From Actinomycetota bacterium (GTDB taxonomy: Bacteria; Actinomycetota; Acidimicrobiia; Acidimicrobiales; CADCTF01): a stretch of 5,700 nt of DNA. The stretch spans positions 1 to 5,700 of the forward strand of contig JAHWJQ010000140.1 in assembly GCA_019348305.1 (NCBI GenBank), written 5' to 3'. The notes under the pieces are model-generated. The model saw only the letters and a program-made list of their open reading frames with translations. It ran no database searches and was not told the DNA's origin. This document shows positions 1 through 5,623 of the stretch, piece after piece; position 1 is the first letter of the stretch, and each line of letters begins with the position of its first letter. The translations under genes and the position numbers were made by a program.

Positions 1-1
1 T

Positions 2-964
2 GACGGCAGCTTCGTCGAGGTCAGTGACACGGGGTCGACCACCGCCTTCGACGCCGAGGCGGGCCGGATGGTCGAGCTCGTCGCCGACGAAGAAGGGCTG
101 GCCGGCGTGGCCGTCCGCTCGGGCCTGGCGCCGGATTGGCCGGACCCCTCGGCCCGGCCAATGATGACGTCCGGGCCCCTGGACGACGTCGCCGCCTACG
201 TCGTGGCCAAGGCCCGGGCTGGTCACGACGACGTCGAGGAGACGACGGAGGCCGGTCGGGCCGCCTGGCGGCACCGCACCAAATTGACGCCCAACCAGGT
301 ATCCGATGCCGGCCCCGACGAGACGGAGGTCACCGTCGACCGCAAGACCGGCATCGTCCTCGCGGCGACGGAGCTCCGCCGGGGCCGGACCCTGCGGGAG
401 CTGCGGATCGAGGGGCTGCGGACGAGCCCGACCATCGATCGGGGCGCCTTCACGGTCGCCGTCCCGTCGGGAGTGCCCACGAACAACGAGGATCTCGGCT
501 ATCGCCGCTCGTCGCTCGATGGCATCCAGAGCGACGTCGGCTATCGCCTGGAGCCGCCCCAGGTTCCCGCCGGCTACGAGCTGGCTGGGGTCTGGGTGAG
601 GCCGGGCCGAGGCGGCCCCACTGGCGCCGAAGCCTCCAACCCACCCAGCACCGACGTGGCGATACTCGTCTACCGCGACGGCTTCCGCCGGCTCATCGTC
701 ACCACCCGTCGCCACGTCGGCACAAGGGCGTGGTCCGACCCGTTCCTCGGTGAGGGCCAGATCGTCACCCGGGAAGCGTTCAGCGCCATCGGTGCCGGCG
801 GTTCCCCCCCGAGCACCGGAGAGGTGGTGTTCGACCCCGGCACCGTCCCCCACGTCTGGGCCATCACCGGCCGCGAGCGCGACAAGGGCATGGTCATCAC
901 CGTGGCCGGCCCCCTGACCAAGCCGGAGCTGATGGCGACCCTGGCCTCGGTCCGCGCCGCCTGA
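2..964 (+). CDS. LolA/RseB-like and DUF4367-like envelope protein, 3' part of gene
   Basis: The reading frame is open from the left edge, so the first ATG in view (68) is internal and the true start lies upstream. About 320 residues are visible, ending in TGA at 962-964. The middle part has alternating beta-strand character with the phrase VTVDRKTGIVLAATELRRG, resembling the 'fixed conversion of a ligand-bound beta-sheet' pattern of LolA/RseB-type domains, where a D-x-x-T-G-x-x-L turn is common. The last 120 or so residues contain VPAGYELAGVWV, then VAILVYRDGFRRLIV, and end with VITVAGPLTKPELMATLASV. These resemble the C-terminal DUF4367 arrangement in which the strand 'v.v.G.l...eL..ia.sl' closes the domain. 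Such proteins are usually lipoproteins or anti-sigma-associated envelope sensors, but the N-terminus that would show a signal peptide or membrane anchor is missing. No enzyme motif is seen. The assignment rests on pattern resemblance only. It ends 32 nt before murI and is probably a separate transcription unit. Confidence 0.75.
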   Translation, partial: DGSFVEVSDTGSTTAFDAEAGRMVELVADEEGLAGVAVRSGLAPDWPDPSARPMMTSGPLDDVAAYVVAKARAGHDDVEETTEAGRAAWRHRTKLTPNQVSDAGPDETEVTVDRKTGIVLAATELRRGRTLRELRIEGLRTSPTIDRGAFTVAVPSGVPTNNEDLGYRRSSLDGIQSDVGYRLEPPQVPAGYELAGVWVRPGRGGPTGAEASNPPSTDVAILVYRDGFRRLIVTTRRHVGTRAWSDPFLGEGQIVTREAFSAIGAGGSPPSTGEVVFDPGTVPHVWAITGRERDKGMVITVAGPLTKPELMATLASVRAA

Positions 965-989
965 AGCACTGGGTAGCCCCCGCTACCCT
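961..989 (+). promoter_or_regulatory. Predicted promoter of the murI operon, leaderless type
   Basis: TACCCT at 984-989 fits the actinobacterial -10 consensus TANNNT. A weak -35-like CTGAAG (961-966, three of six bases of TTGACA) lies exactly 17 nt upstream, overlapping the stop codon of the preceding gene. Transcription would begin at about 996-997, the first base of the murI GTG start. No purine-rich Shine-Dalgarno lies between 965 and 996, which agrees with a leaderless message. This is inference from motif and spacing only. Confidence 0.45.
971..988. repeat. Perfect 7-bp inverted repeat before murI
   Basis: GGGTAGC (971-977) and GCTACCC (982-988) are exact reverse complements separated by CCCC. 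The right arm contains most of the predicted -10 element of murI. It could be a short terminator hairpin for the upstream gene (followed by only two T residues, so a weak one), an operator-like palindrome, or chance. Confidence 0.5.
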
Positions 990-996
990 TCCGGCC

Positions 997-1800
997 GTGG
1001 ACGACCGGCCCATCGGGATGTTCGACAGCGGGTTCGGCGGTCTCACCGTGGCCCGCGCCCTCATCGACCTGCTGCCCGGCGAGGACCTCGTCTACTTCGG
1101 TGACAGTGCCCGCTACCCCTATGGCCCGAGGCCACCCGAGGAGGTGCGGGAGTTCGCCCGCCAGGTGACGGCCGAGCTGGTCGAGCGCCACGGGGTGAAG
1201 CTGGTGGTCGTCGCCTGCAACACCGCCTCGGCCGTGGCCCTCGAGCTGTTGCAGTTCAGCTTCGACGTCCCGCTGGTGGGGGTCATCAACCCCGGCGTGC
1301 GGGCCGCGCTGGCCGCCAGCTCGAACAACCGGGTGGGCGTGATCGGCACCGTCGGCACCATCGCCTCCGGCGCCTACCAGCGGGCGGTGCATTCGCACCG
1401 AAAGCCGGTGGAGCTCACCTGCGCCGCCTGCCCCGGCTTCGTCGAGTTCGTCGAGAGGGGCGAGGCCGACAGCGACCAGGTGCACGTCCTGGCCGAGCGG
1501 CTCCTCGAGCCCGTTCGCCGGGCGGCGGTCGACACGCTGTTGCTCGGCTGCACCCACTACCCCTTCCTGGCCCGCACCATCGGAGACATCATGGGCCGCG
1601 ACGTCGTCCTCGTCTCCTCCGCCGACGAGACCGCCTTCGAGGTGTGCAGGCTGCTGGAAGAGACGGGCCTGGTGCGCCGCAGCGCCAGCAAGGGAACGAG
1701 GCGCTTCGTGTCCTCGGGCGACGCCCGATGGTTCGCCGACCTCGGGAGCCGCCTGCTGGGGACCGACCTCGACGACGTGGAGGCGCACCGGTGGCCGTGA
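997..1800 (+). CDS. murI: Glutamate racemase
   Basis: A cytoplasmic cofactor-independent racemase that turns L-glutamate into D-glutamate for the peptidoglycan stem peptide. The 267 residues match the usual family length (about 255-285). Residues 6-17 carry [12 protein letters not shown] with catalytic-region Asp10-Ser11. DSARYPYG lies at 36-43. VVACNTASA holds the first catalytic cysteine, Cys74. Glu153 sits in the conserved position after Cys145-Pro. LLLGCTHYP holds the second catalytic cysteine (Cys185) and His187. Thus both proton-transfer cysteines are present and the enzyme should be active. The GTG start places the first conserved strand at residue 6, as in the family, and there is no better start upstream before the stop of the previous gene. 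No Shine-Dalgarno is visible, but a -10-like TACCCT ends 7 nt before the start. It leads a four-gene unit and overlaps the next gene by 10 nt. The order murI – Rv1339-like – rph – rdgB is that of M. tuberculosis. Confidence 0.97.
   Translation: MDDRPIGMFDSGFGGLTVARALIDLLPGEDLVYFGDSARYPYGPRPPEEVREFARQVTAELVERHGVKLVVVACNTASAVALELLQFSFDVPLVGVINPGVRAALAASSNNRVGVIGTVGTIASGAYQRAVHSHRKPVELTCAACPGFVEFVERGEADSDQVHVLAERLLEPVRRAAVDTLLLGCTHYPFLARTIGDIMGRDVVLVSSADETAFEVCRLLEETGLVRRSASKGTRRFVSSGDARWFADLGSRLLGTDLDDVEAHRWP
1779..1783 (+). promoter_or_regulatory. Ribosome binding site deciding the start of the phosphodiesterase gene
   Basis: GGAGG inside the end of murI, with 7 nt between it and the GTG at 1791 and 13 nt between it and the GTG at 1797. 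The spacing favours 1791 over the four-base GTGA overlap start at 1797. Confidence 0.6.
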
Positions 1801-2510
1801 CCCTCACGGTGCTCGGCTGTTCGGGCAGCTATCCCGGCCCCGGCCGGGCCTGCAGCGGCTACCTCGTGCGCAGCGAGACGACGACCATCTGGCTCGACGC
1901 CGGCTCGGGCACCCTCGCCAACCTCCAGCGCCACGTCGAGCTGACCGCAGTCGACGCGCTGGTCCTCAGCCACGACCACCCCGACCACTGGGTCGACCTC
2001 ACCGGCTACTACGTCGCCTGCAAGCACTACCTGGGCCGGCCATCGGTCCCCGTCTACGCCCCAGCGGGGTTGCGGGAGGCCGTGTACTACCGGGACGAGC
2101 CGCTCGAGTGGCACACCGTGACCGACGGCGACCACCGCGACATCGGGGACGTCTCCTTGACGTTCTCGCGGACGGATCACGGGAACGAGACGCTCGCCGT
2201 GCGGGTCGACGCCGGCGGGCGGTCCCTCGGTTACTCTGCCGACTCCGGCCCGGGCTGGTCGTTGGAGGCCCTGGGCCCGGGCCTCGATCTGGCCCTGTGC
2301 GAGGCCACCTATCTGAAGGACATGGAAGGAAGAGCCCAGCACATGAGCGCACGACAAGCGGGGGCGTCGGCTCGCGCCGCCGGCGCGGCACGACTCGTCC
2401 TCACCCACCTGCAGCCAGCCACCGACCCCGACGCCAGCCGGGCCGAGGGAGCCGAGGCCTTCGGCGGCGCCGTCGAGGTGGCCCTCGAGCACGCGGTGTA
2501 CGAGCTGTGA
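1791..2510 (+). CDS. Metallo-beta-lactamase-fold hydrolase, probable cAMP phosphodiesterase (Rv1339-like)
   Basis: A 239-residue cytoplasmic protein of the RNase Z / class II phosphodiesterase branch of the metallo-beta-lactamase fold. The N-terminal strand [21 protein letters not shown] (shown here in parts: [11 protein letters not shown] at 3-13, then PGPGRACSG) is typical of the Rv1339 group. The metal-binding motif HDHPDH is at 61-66 (HxHxDH). Further ligand candidates are His130 in TDHG, Asp151 in YSADSG and His206 in LTHLQP. His184 in [10 protein letters not shown] is the usual RNase Z-branch C-terminal histidine. The short length lacks the exosite arm of RNase Z, arguing against tRNA 3' processing. 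M. tuberculosis Rv1339, the syntenic counterpart between murI and rph, has been reported as an atypical cAMP phosphodiesterase; the same activity here is inference from family and position. The GTG at 1791 is chosen because GGAGG lies 7 nt upstream. It overlaps murI by 10 nt and rph by 4 nt, so translation is probably coupled. Confidence 0.9.
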   Translation: MAVTLTVLGCSGSYPGPGRACSGYLVRSETTTIWLDAGSGTLANLQRHVELTAVDALVLSHDHPDHWVDLTGYYVACKHYLGRPSVPVYAPAGLREAVYYRDEPLEWHTVTDGDHRDIGDVSLTFSRTDHGNETLAVRVDAGGRSLGYSADSGPGWSLEALGPGLDLALCEATYLKDMEGRAQHMSARQAGASARAAGAARLVLTHLQPATDPDASRAEGAEAFGGAVEVALEHAVYEL

Positions 2511-3244
2511 GACGCGACGGTCGCCAGCCCGAGGACCTGCGCCCGCTGCGCTTCACCCGCGACTACACCGAGTTCGCCGCCGGCTCGGTCCTGGTGGAGA
2601 TGGGCCGAACCCGGGTGCTGTGCACCGCTTCGGTGGACGAGCGGGTGCCCCCGTGGATGCGGGGCCGCGGCAAGGGTTGGGTCACGGCTGAGTACTCGAT
2701 GCTCCCCGGCTCGTCGCCCGAGCGGGTGGAGCGGGAGGCGGCCAAGGGCAAGCTGTCGGGGCGGACCCAGGAGATCCAGCGCCTGATCGGGCGGTCGCTG
2801 CGGGCGGTCACGGACATGGTGGTGCTCGGCGAGCGTCAGATCGTTCTCGATTGTGACGTCCTCCAAGCCGACGGCGGCACCCGCACGGCATCGATCTGTG
2901 GCGCCTACGTCGCCCTCCACGACGCCTGCACCCGCCTCGTCGCCGCCAAGCTGTTGAAGGCCCACCCCGTCGAGGAGGCCTGCGCGGCGGTGTCGGTCGG
3001 GATCATCGGCGGTGTGGCCATGCTCGACCTCGACTACTCAGAAGACGTGCGGGCCGGGGTCGACATGAACGTGGTGATGACCTCCGGCGGCCGTTTCGTC
3101 GAGGTGCAGGGAACAGCCGAGGGCCTGGCCTTCAGCCGCTCGGAGCTCGACGACCTCCTGGGGCTGGCCGAGCACGGGATCGCCGAGATCCTCGACCGCC
3201 AGGCATCGTTGCTCGAAAGCCCGCCCCCCGTCCGCAGCCGCTGA
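2507..3244 (+). CDS. rph: Ribonuclease PH
   Basis: A phosphorolytic 3'-to-5' exoribonuclease that trims tRNA precursors, acting as a ring-shaped hexamer in the cytoplasm. The 245 residues agree with the usual 240-260. It begins [16 protein letters not shown], the standard RNase PH N-terminus, which fixes the GTG at 2507. [12 protein letters not shown] is at 62-73 and [17 protein letters not shown] at 84-100, with Arg86. [16 protein letters not shown] is at 114-129, with Arg126. Arg86 and Arg126 fall at the very numbers of the phosphate-binding arginines known in the family. The acidic metal-site region DLDYSED...VDMN and [10 protein letters not shown] follow in order, so the enzyme looks intact. 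The start overlaps the stop of the phosphodiesterase gene by four bases (GTGA, 2507-2510), and no good Shine-Dalgarno is seen, so translational coupling is likely. The next gene, rdgB, is only 12 nt downstream, a very common rph partner. Confidence 0.97.
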   Translation: MRRDGRQPEDLRPLRFTRDYTEFAAGSVLVEMGRTRVLCTASVDERVPPWMRGRGKGWVTAEYSMLPGSSPERVEREAAKGKLSGRTQEIQRLIGRSLRAVTDMVVLGERQIVLDCDVLQADGGTRTASICGAYVALHDACTRLVAAKLLKAHPVEEACAAVSVGIIGGVAMLDLDYSEDVRAGVDMNVVMTSGGRFVEVQGTAEGLAFSRSELDDLLGLAEHGIAEILDRQASLLESPPPVRSR

Positions 3245-3256
3245 CGGGTTAGGCGA

Positions 3257-3829
3257 GTGCGACTGGTCCTGGCCACCGCCAACCCCGACAAGGCGGCCGA
3301 GATCGTGGCCATCCTCGCCGGCCACGAGCTGGTGCTGCGCCCGGCCCACGTGCCCGAGGTCGAAGAGACGGGGACCACGCTGGAGGAGAACGCGCGGCTC
3401 AAGGCGGTGGCGCTGGTGGAGGCAACCGGTGAGGCCGCGGTGGCCGACGACACCGGCCTGGAGGTGCTCGCTCTGGGGGGCGGTCCCGGCGTGCACTCCG
3501 CCCGCTTCGCCGGCGAGCACGCCTCCTACGCCGACAACGTGGCCAAGCTGGTGTCGGCGCTGGAGGCAGTCGCCGACCGCAGGGCCCGCTTCCGCACCGT
3601 GGCCCTGGCTCGCTTCCCTGACGGCCGGGAGGTGATGGCCGAGGGGACGGTGGACGGGGTGATCGCGCCACAGCCCCGGGGCTCGGCCGGGTTCGGCTAC
3701 GACCCGCTCTTCATCCCCGACGCCGGCGACGGGTGCACCTTCGCCGAGATGACGCCCGCCGAGAAGCACGCGCTGTCCCACCGAGGACGCGCCTTCAGAG
3801 CGCTGGCCGAGCGGCTCTCATCCGCCTGA
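3257..3829 (+). CDS. rdgB: dITP/XTP pyrophosphatase (non-canonical purine NTP pyrophosphatase)
   Basis: A cytoplasmic house-cleaning enzyme of the HAM1 family. It hydrolyses dITP, ITP and XTP to the monophosphate and pyrophosphate, keeping deaminated purines out of nucleic acids. The 190 residues are close to the E. coli enzyme (197). LATANPDKAAE at 5-15 is the substrate-binding signature (T/S-x-N-x-x-K-x-x-E). ADDTGLEV at 63-70 holds the catalytic Asp65. GGGPGVHSARFAG follows at 74-86, GFGYDPLF at 145-152 binds the base, and SHRGRA at 174-179 is the C-terminal signature. All key residues are present. The GTG start puts the first beta-strand at residue 2, as expected. It is the last gene of the murI operon, 12 nt after rph. 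Its final 12 bases overlap the end of the convergent ridA-like gene. Confidence 0.97.
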   Translation: MRLVLATANPDKAAEIVAILAGHELVLRPAHVPEVEETGTTLEENARLKAVALVEATGEAAVADDTGLEVLALGGGPGVHSARFAGEHASYADNVAKLVSALEAVADRRARFRTVALARFPDGREVMAEGTVDGVIAPQPRGSAGFGYDPLFIPDAGDGCTFAEMTPAEKHALSHRGRAFRALAERLSSA

Positions 3830-3839
3830 GCGGACCGCT
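3810..3839. terminator. Small hairpin at the convergent operon junction, possible two-way terminator
   Basis: TCCGC (3821-3825) and GCGGA (3830-3834) form a perfect 5-bp stem whose four-base loop CTGA holds the rdgB stop. An outer stem AGCGG (3810-3814) pairs with CCGCT (3835-3839), with a six-base bulge on one side. It lies inside the 3' ends of both genes. There is no T-run on either strand, so efficient intrinsic termination is doubtful. Confidence 0.3.
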
Positions 3840-4207
3840 TCGGCTTCGATCTCCACTTTCCACTCGGGCCGCAGGAGCCCGGCCACGACCACGATGGTCG
3901 ACGCCGGCCGGACGTCGCCGAACACCTGGCCGTGGACGCGGCCCACTGCCTCGCCGTCGGCGGCGTCGGTGAGGAACATCCGGGTCCGCACGACATCGGC
4001 GGGGCCGGCGCCGGCCTCGGCCAAGGCCGCCAGGATTATCTCGAAGCACCGCTGGGCCTGGACGGCTGGATCAGGATGGCAGGAGCCGTCGGGCCAGATG
4101 GGAGCGGTGCCGGCCACGATCACCCGGTCGTCGACGCACACGGCGCGGCTGAACCCCATGGCCGCTTCATAGGGAGAGCCCGAGGTGATGAGGCGGCGGT
4201 TGCTCAC
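3818..4207 (-). CDS. Rid-family (YjgF/YER057c/UK114) protein lacking the catalytic arginine
   Basis: A 129-residue protein with the Rid trimer fold. Visible family features are the strand VDDRVIVAGTAPI at 25-37, a helix from about Asp46 to Ala65, the strand VVRTRMFLTD at 72-81, and the closing VEIEAEAVR at 118-126. In true RidA enamine/imine deaminases the segment P-A-R-S-C-V (E. coli Arg105) supplies the arginine that binds the substrate carboxylate. Here the matching segment is P-A-S-T-I-V (101-106), with Ser103 in the arginine position. This resembles the Rid subgroups without deaminase activity, so the name RidA should not be read as a proven function. It starts with GTG 12 nt after the queE stop, with AGGGTG about 8 nt upstream that could serve as a weak Shine-Dalgarno or as part of a -10 motif. 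It is therefore the last gene of the que operon, and its tail overlaps rdgB by 12 bp. Any link to preQ0 synthesis is unproven. Confidence 0.92.
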   Translation of the reverse strand: MSNRRLITSGSPYEAAMGFSRAVCVDDRVIVAGTAPIWPDGSCHPDPAVQAQRCFEIILAALAEAGAGPADVVRTRMFLTDAADGEAVGRVHGQVFGDVRPASTIVVVAGLLRPEWKVEIEAEAVRSGG

Positions 4208-4216
4208 GGCGGCGGC

Positions 4217-4222
4217 ACCCTA
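4217..4222 (-). promoter_or_regulatory. Possible -10 element of the Rid-family gene, overlapping the queE stop
   Basis: TAGGGT on the minus strand fits TANNNT. Its first three bases are the queE stop codon TAG, and it ends 9 nt before the GTG start at 4207. No convincing -35 is seen. The same bases (AGGGTG) could instead act as a weak Shine-Dalgarno. Confidence 0.25.
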
Positions 4223-4918
4223 GCGGCCGCGTTCGTCGCCCCACAGCAGCACGTGGAGCCGCGTGGTGAGGTGCCACCCCCGGGCCAGTACCTGCTCCGC
4301 GAAGCGCCGGCTCCGGTCGATCACGATCGAGGGCTCGGTGCCCTCGGGCATGATCCACACGTCGCGCAGCCCGCACTCGTCCACCATCGCCTGGACCTCG
4401 TCGAGGTCCTCTGGGGCGCAGACCACGAACTTGAATGCAGCCTTGCCAGTGGCCTCGAACGCCCGCAGCACCTCCGGCTTGTAGCGGTGCTCCTCCACGT
4501 TGCCGGAGTTGGCCAGCTTGGGGCTGACGTTGAAGCGCGAGACCAGGCCCACCAGCGCGGCGGCCGGACCGATCGTGCCTGCCGTCTCGATCTCGCACTC
4601 CCAGCCCCGCCGGCTGATCTCCTGGGCCAGTGAGACCAGGTGGCGCTGCTGGAGGAGCGGCTCGCCCCCGGTCACCACCACCAGCTCCACCGCCATGGCC
4701 TCGAGCTCCGCGACCACGCCGGCGACCGTCGTACGGCTGAGCTCCACGGCGGGGTCGTGGTCCTCCCACCGCCAGCTGTAGGGGGTGTCGCAGAACGAAC
4801 AGGCCAGGTTGCACCGGCCGAGCCGAACGAACCCGGCCCGCCGGCCGATGGACGGGCCCTCGCCCTGGAAGGTGGGGCCGAACACCTCCGACACCACGAG
4901 CTCCTCGGTCGGCGTCAC
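4220..4918 (-). CDS. queE: 7-carboxy-7-deazaguanine synthase (radical SAM)
   Basis: A radical S-adenosylmethionine enzyme that contracts the ring of 6-carboxytetrahydropterin (QueD product) to 7-carboxy-7-deazaguanine (QueC substrate). With the GTG at 4918 it has 232 residues. FGPTFQGEGPSIGRRAGFVRLG at 13-34 (given in parts: FGPTFQGEG, then GFVRLG) is the QueE N-terminal signature. The [4Fe-4S] cluster cysteines are Cys36, Cys40 and Cys43 in CNLACSFCDT (CxxxCxxC). VTGGEPLL at 82-89 is the SAM-binding GGEP, and NVSPKLANSG at 130-139 and the C-terminal LHVLLWGDERG complete the family pattern. The frame runs on upstream to 5044, but that part overlaps queC by nearly 100 nt and looks like noncoding translation. 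GTG 4918 lies 28 nt after the queC stop and has TACGCT 8 nt upstream. A competing start is the second GTG of GTGGTG (4894), with GAGGAG 6 nt upstream, which would still keep the whole domain. Confidence 0.95.
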   Translation of the reverse strand: MTPTEELVVSEVFGPTFQGEGPSIGRRAGFVRLGRCNLACSFCDTPYSWRWEDHDPAVELSRTTVAGVVAELEAMAVELVVVTGGEPLLQQRHLVSLAQEISRRGWECEIETAGTIGPAAALVGLVSRFNVSPKLANSGNVEEHRYKPEVLRAFEATGKAAFKFVVCAPEDLDEVQAMVDECGLRDVWIMPEGTEPSIVIDRSRRFAEQVLARGWHLTTRLHVLLWGDERGR

Positions 4919-4926
4919 CGCCGGCG

Positions 4927-4932
4927 AGCGTA
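4927..4932 (-). promoter_or_regulatory. Possible -10 element of queE, leaderless type
   Basis: TACGCT on the minus strand fits TANNNT and ends 8 nt before the GTG at 4918, in the 28-nt gap after queC. No Shine-Dalgarno is visible between it and that start. A TTGAAC lies upstream (4950-4945) but only 12 nt away, too close to act as its -35. Confidence 0.3.
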
Positions 4933-4946
4933 GAACCGCCCGACGT

Positions 4947-5615
4947 TCAACCGCCGGCCAGCGCCGGGTCCTCCACGCCGGCGCCGGCGAAACCCCGCGC
5001 CCGCAGCTCGCAGGCGTCGCAGCGGCCGCAGGGCCGAGTGCCACCCCGGTAGCACGACCAGGTGAGGGCGAGCGGGGCGTCGAGGGATGCGCCGAGCCGG
5101 ACGATCTCGGCCTTGGTCTTGTCGATGAGAGGGGCGTGGATGTCGACCGGGCGCCCTTCCACCCCCCGTTTGAGGGCGAGGGCGGCGGTGCCTGCGAAGG
5201 AGGCGACGAACTCGGGCCGGCAGTCGGGGTAGCCGCTGTAGTCGAGGGCGTTGACCCCGATGCTCACCCCGTCGAGGTCGCGGGCCTCGGCCACCCCCAT
5301 GGCGATGGACAGGAAGATGAGGTTGCGGGCGGGGACGTAGGTGGCGGGGATGCCGGCGGCGGCGCCGGCACCCGGCTCGGGGACCGCGACGCCAGGATCG
5401 GTGAGGGCGGACCCGCCCCAGGCCGAGGTGTCCAGGCGCACCACCAGTGGCTCGGCCCGGTAGTGCGAAGCCACCGCGGCGGCCCGGTCGAGCTCGACCC
5501 GGTGGCGTTGGCCGTAGTCGAAGGTGAGCGCTACCAGCGGCCGGGCGCTCTCCCCCTCGGCGGCAGCCAGCGCCAGGCAGACGGTGGAGTCGAGGCCGCC
5601 CGACATCAGGACCAA
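4947..5615 (-). CDS. queC: 7-cyano-7-deazaguanine (preQ0) synthase
   Basis: An ATP-dependent ligase/nitrile synthase that turns 7-carboxy-7-deazaguanine and ammonia into preQ0, the precursor of queuosine and other 7-deazapurines. The ATP-binding PP-loop SGGLDST is at 5-11, followed by LTFDYGQRH, then TYVPARNLIFLS and IGVNALDYSGYPDCRPEF, all in QueC order. The C-terminal zinc site is Cys188-x7-Cys196-x2-Cys199-x2-Cys202. A Gly/Ala-rich loop (PEPGAGAAAGIP) precedes TYVPARN. The start is uncertain. TTG at 5615 gives only four residues before SGG, while the family usually has about eight. CTG at 5627 would give eight and has GGAG (5639-5636) 8 nt upstream. ATG at 5606 would remove the first strand and is unlikely. 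It begins within about 10 nt of the queD stop and is followed by queE after 28 nt. Confidence 0.94.
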   Translation of the reverse strand: MVLMSGGLDSTVCLALAAAEGESARPLVALTFDYGQRHRVELDRAAAVASHYRAEPLVVRLDTSAWGGSALTDPGVAVPEPGAGAAAGIPATYVPARNLIFLSIAMGVAEARDLDGVSIGVNALDYSGYPDCRPEFVASFAGTAALALKRGVEGRPVDIHAPLIDKTKAEIVRLGASLDAPLALTWSCYRGGTRPCGRCDACELRARGFAGAGVEDPALAGG

Positions 5616-5623
5616 CTGGCCGC

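Noticed and set aside
670..1788. A 372-codon open frame on the minus strand opposite the upstream gene's end and murI
   Set aside because: It mirrors the codon structure of murI in high-GC DNA; murI has all catalytic motifs, and the antisense product is a low-complexity His/Gly/Ala-rich sequence without family signatures.
1644..1790. Longer 5' extension of the phosphodiesterase gene from ATG 1644
   Set aside because: The added 49 residues overlap murI and are Arg/Pro-rich; the family N-terminus ([11 protein letters not shown]) and the GGAGG at 1779 fit GTG 1791.
1557..2492. A 311-codon open frame on the minus strand opposite the phosphodiesterase gene
   Set aside because: Shadow of a clearly real gene; the product shows no recognisable motif and would overlap two genes completely.
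2108..2506. Longer 5' extension of rph from ATG 2108
   Set aside because: It would overlap most of the phosphodiesterase gene's second half and is Arg-rich noise; [13 protein letters not shown] at 2507 is the standard RNase PH start.
3251..3257. TAGGCG just before rdgB as a possible -10
   Set aside because: It lacks the final T of TANNNT and is only one base from the GTG, too close for a promoter; rdgB is best read as a member of the murI operon.
3038..3781. A 247-codon open frame on the minus strand opposite rph and rdgB
   Set aside because: Antisense shadow in GC-rich sequence; rph and rdgB are both intact with full motif sets.
3932..4633. A 233-codon open frame on the plus strand opposite the Rid gene and queE
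   Set aside because: The product is His/Gly/Ala-rich without motifs, while the minus strand encodes two recognised families.
5351..5370. Inverted repeat TGCCGGC/GCCGGCA within queC
   Set aside because: It encodes a Gly/Ala-rich loop and is most simply explained by GC-rich codons for Gly and Ala.
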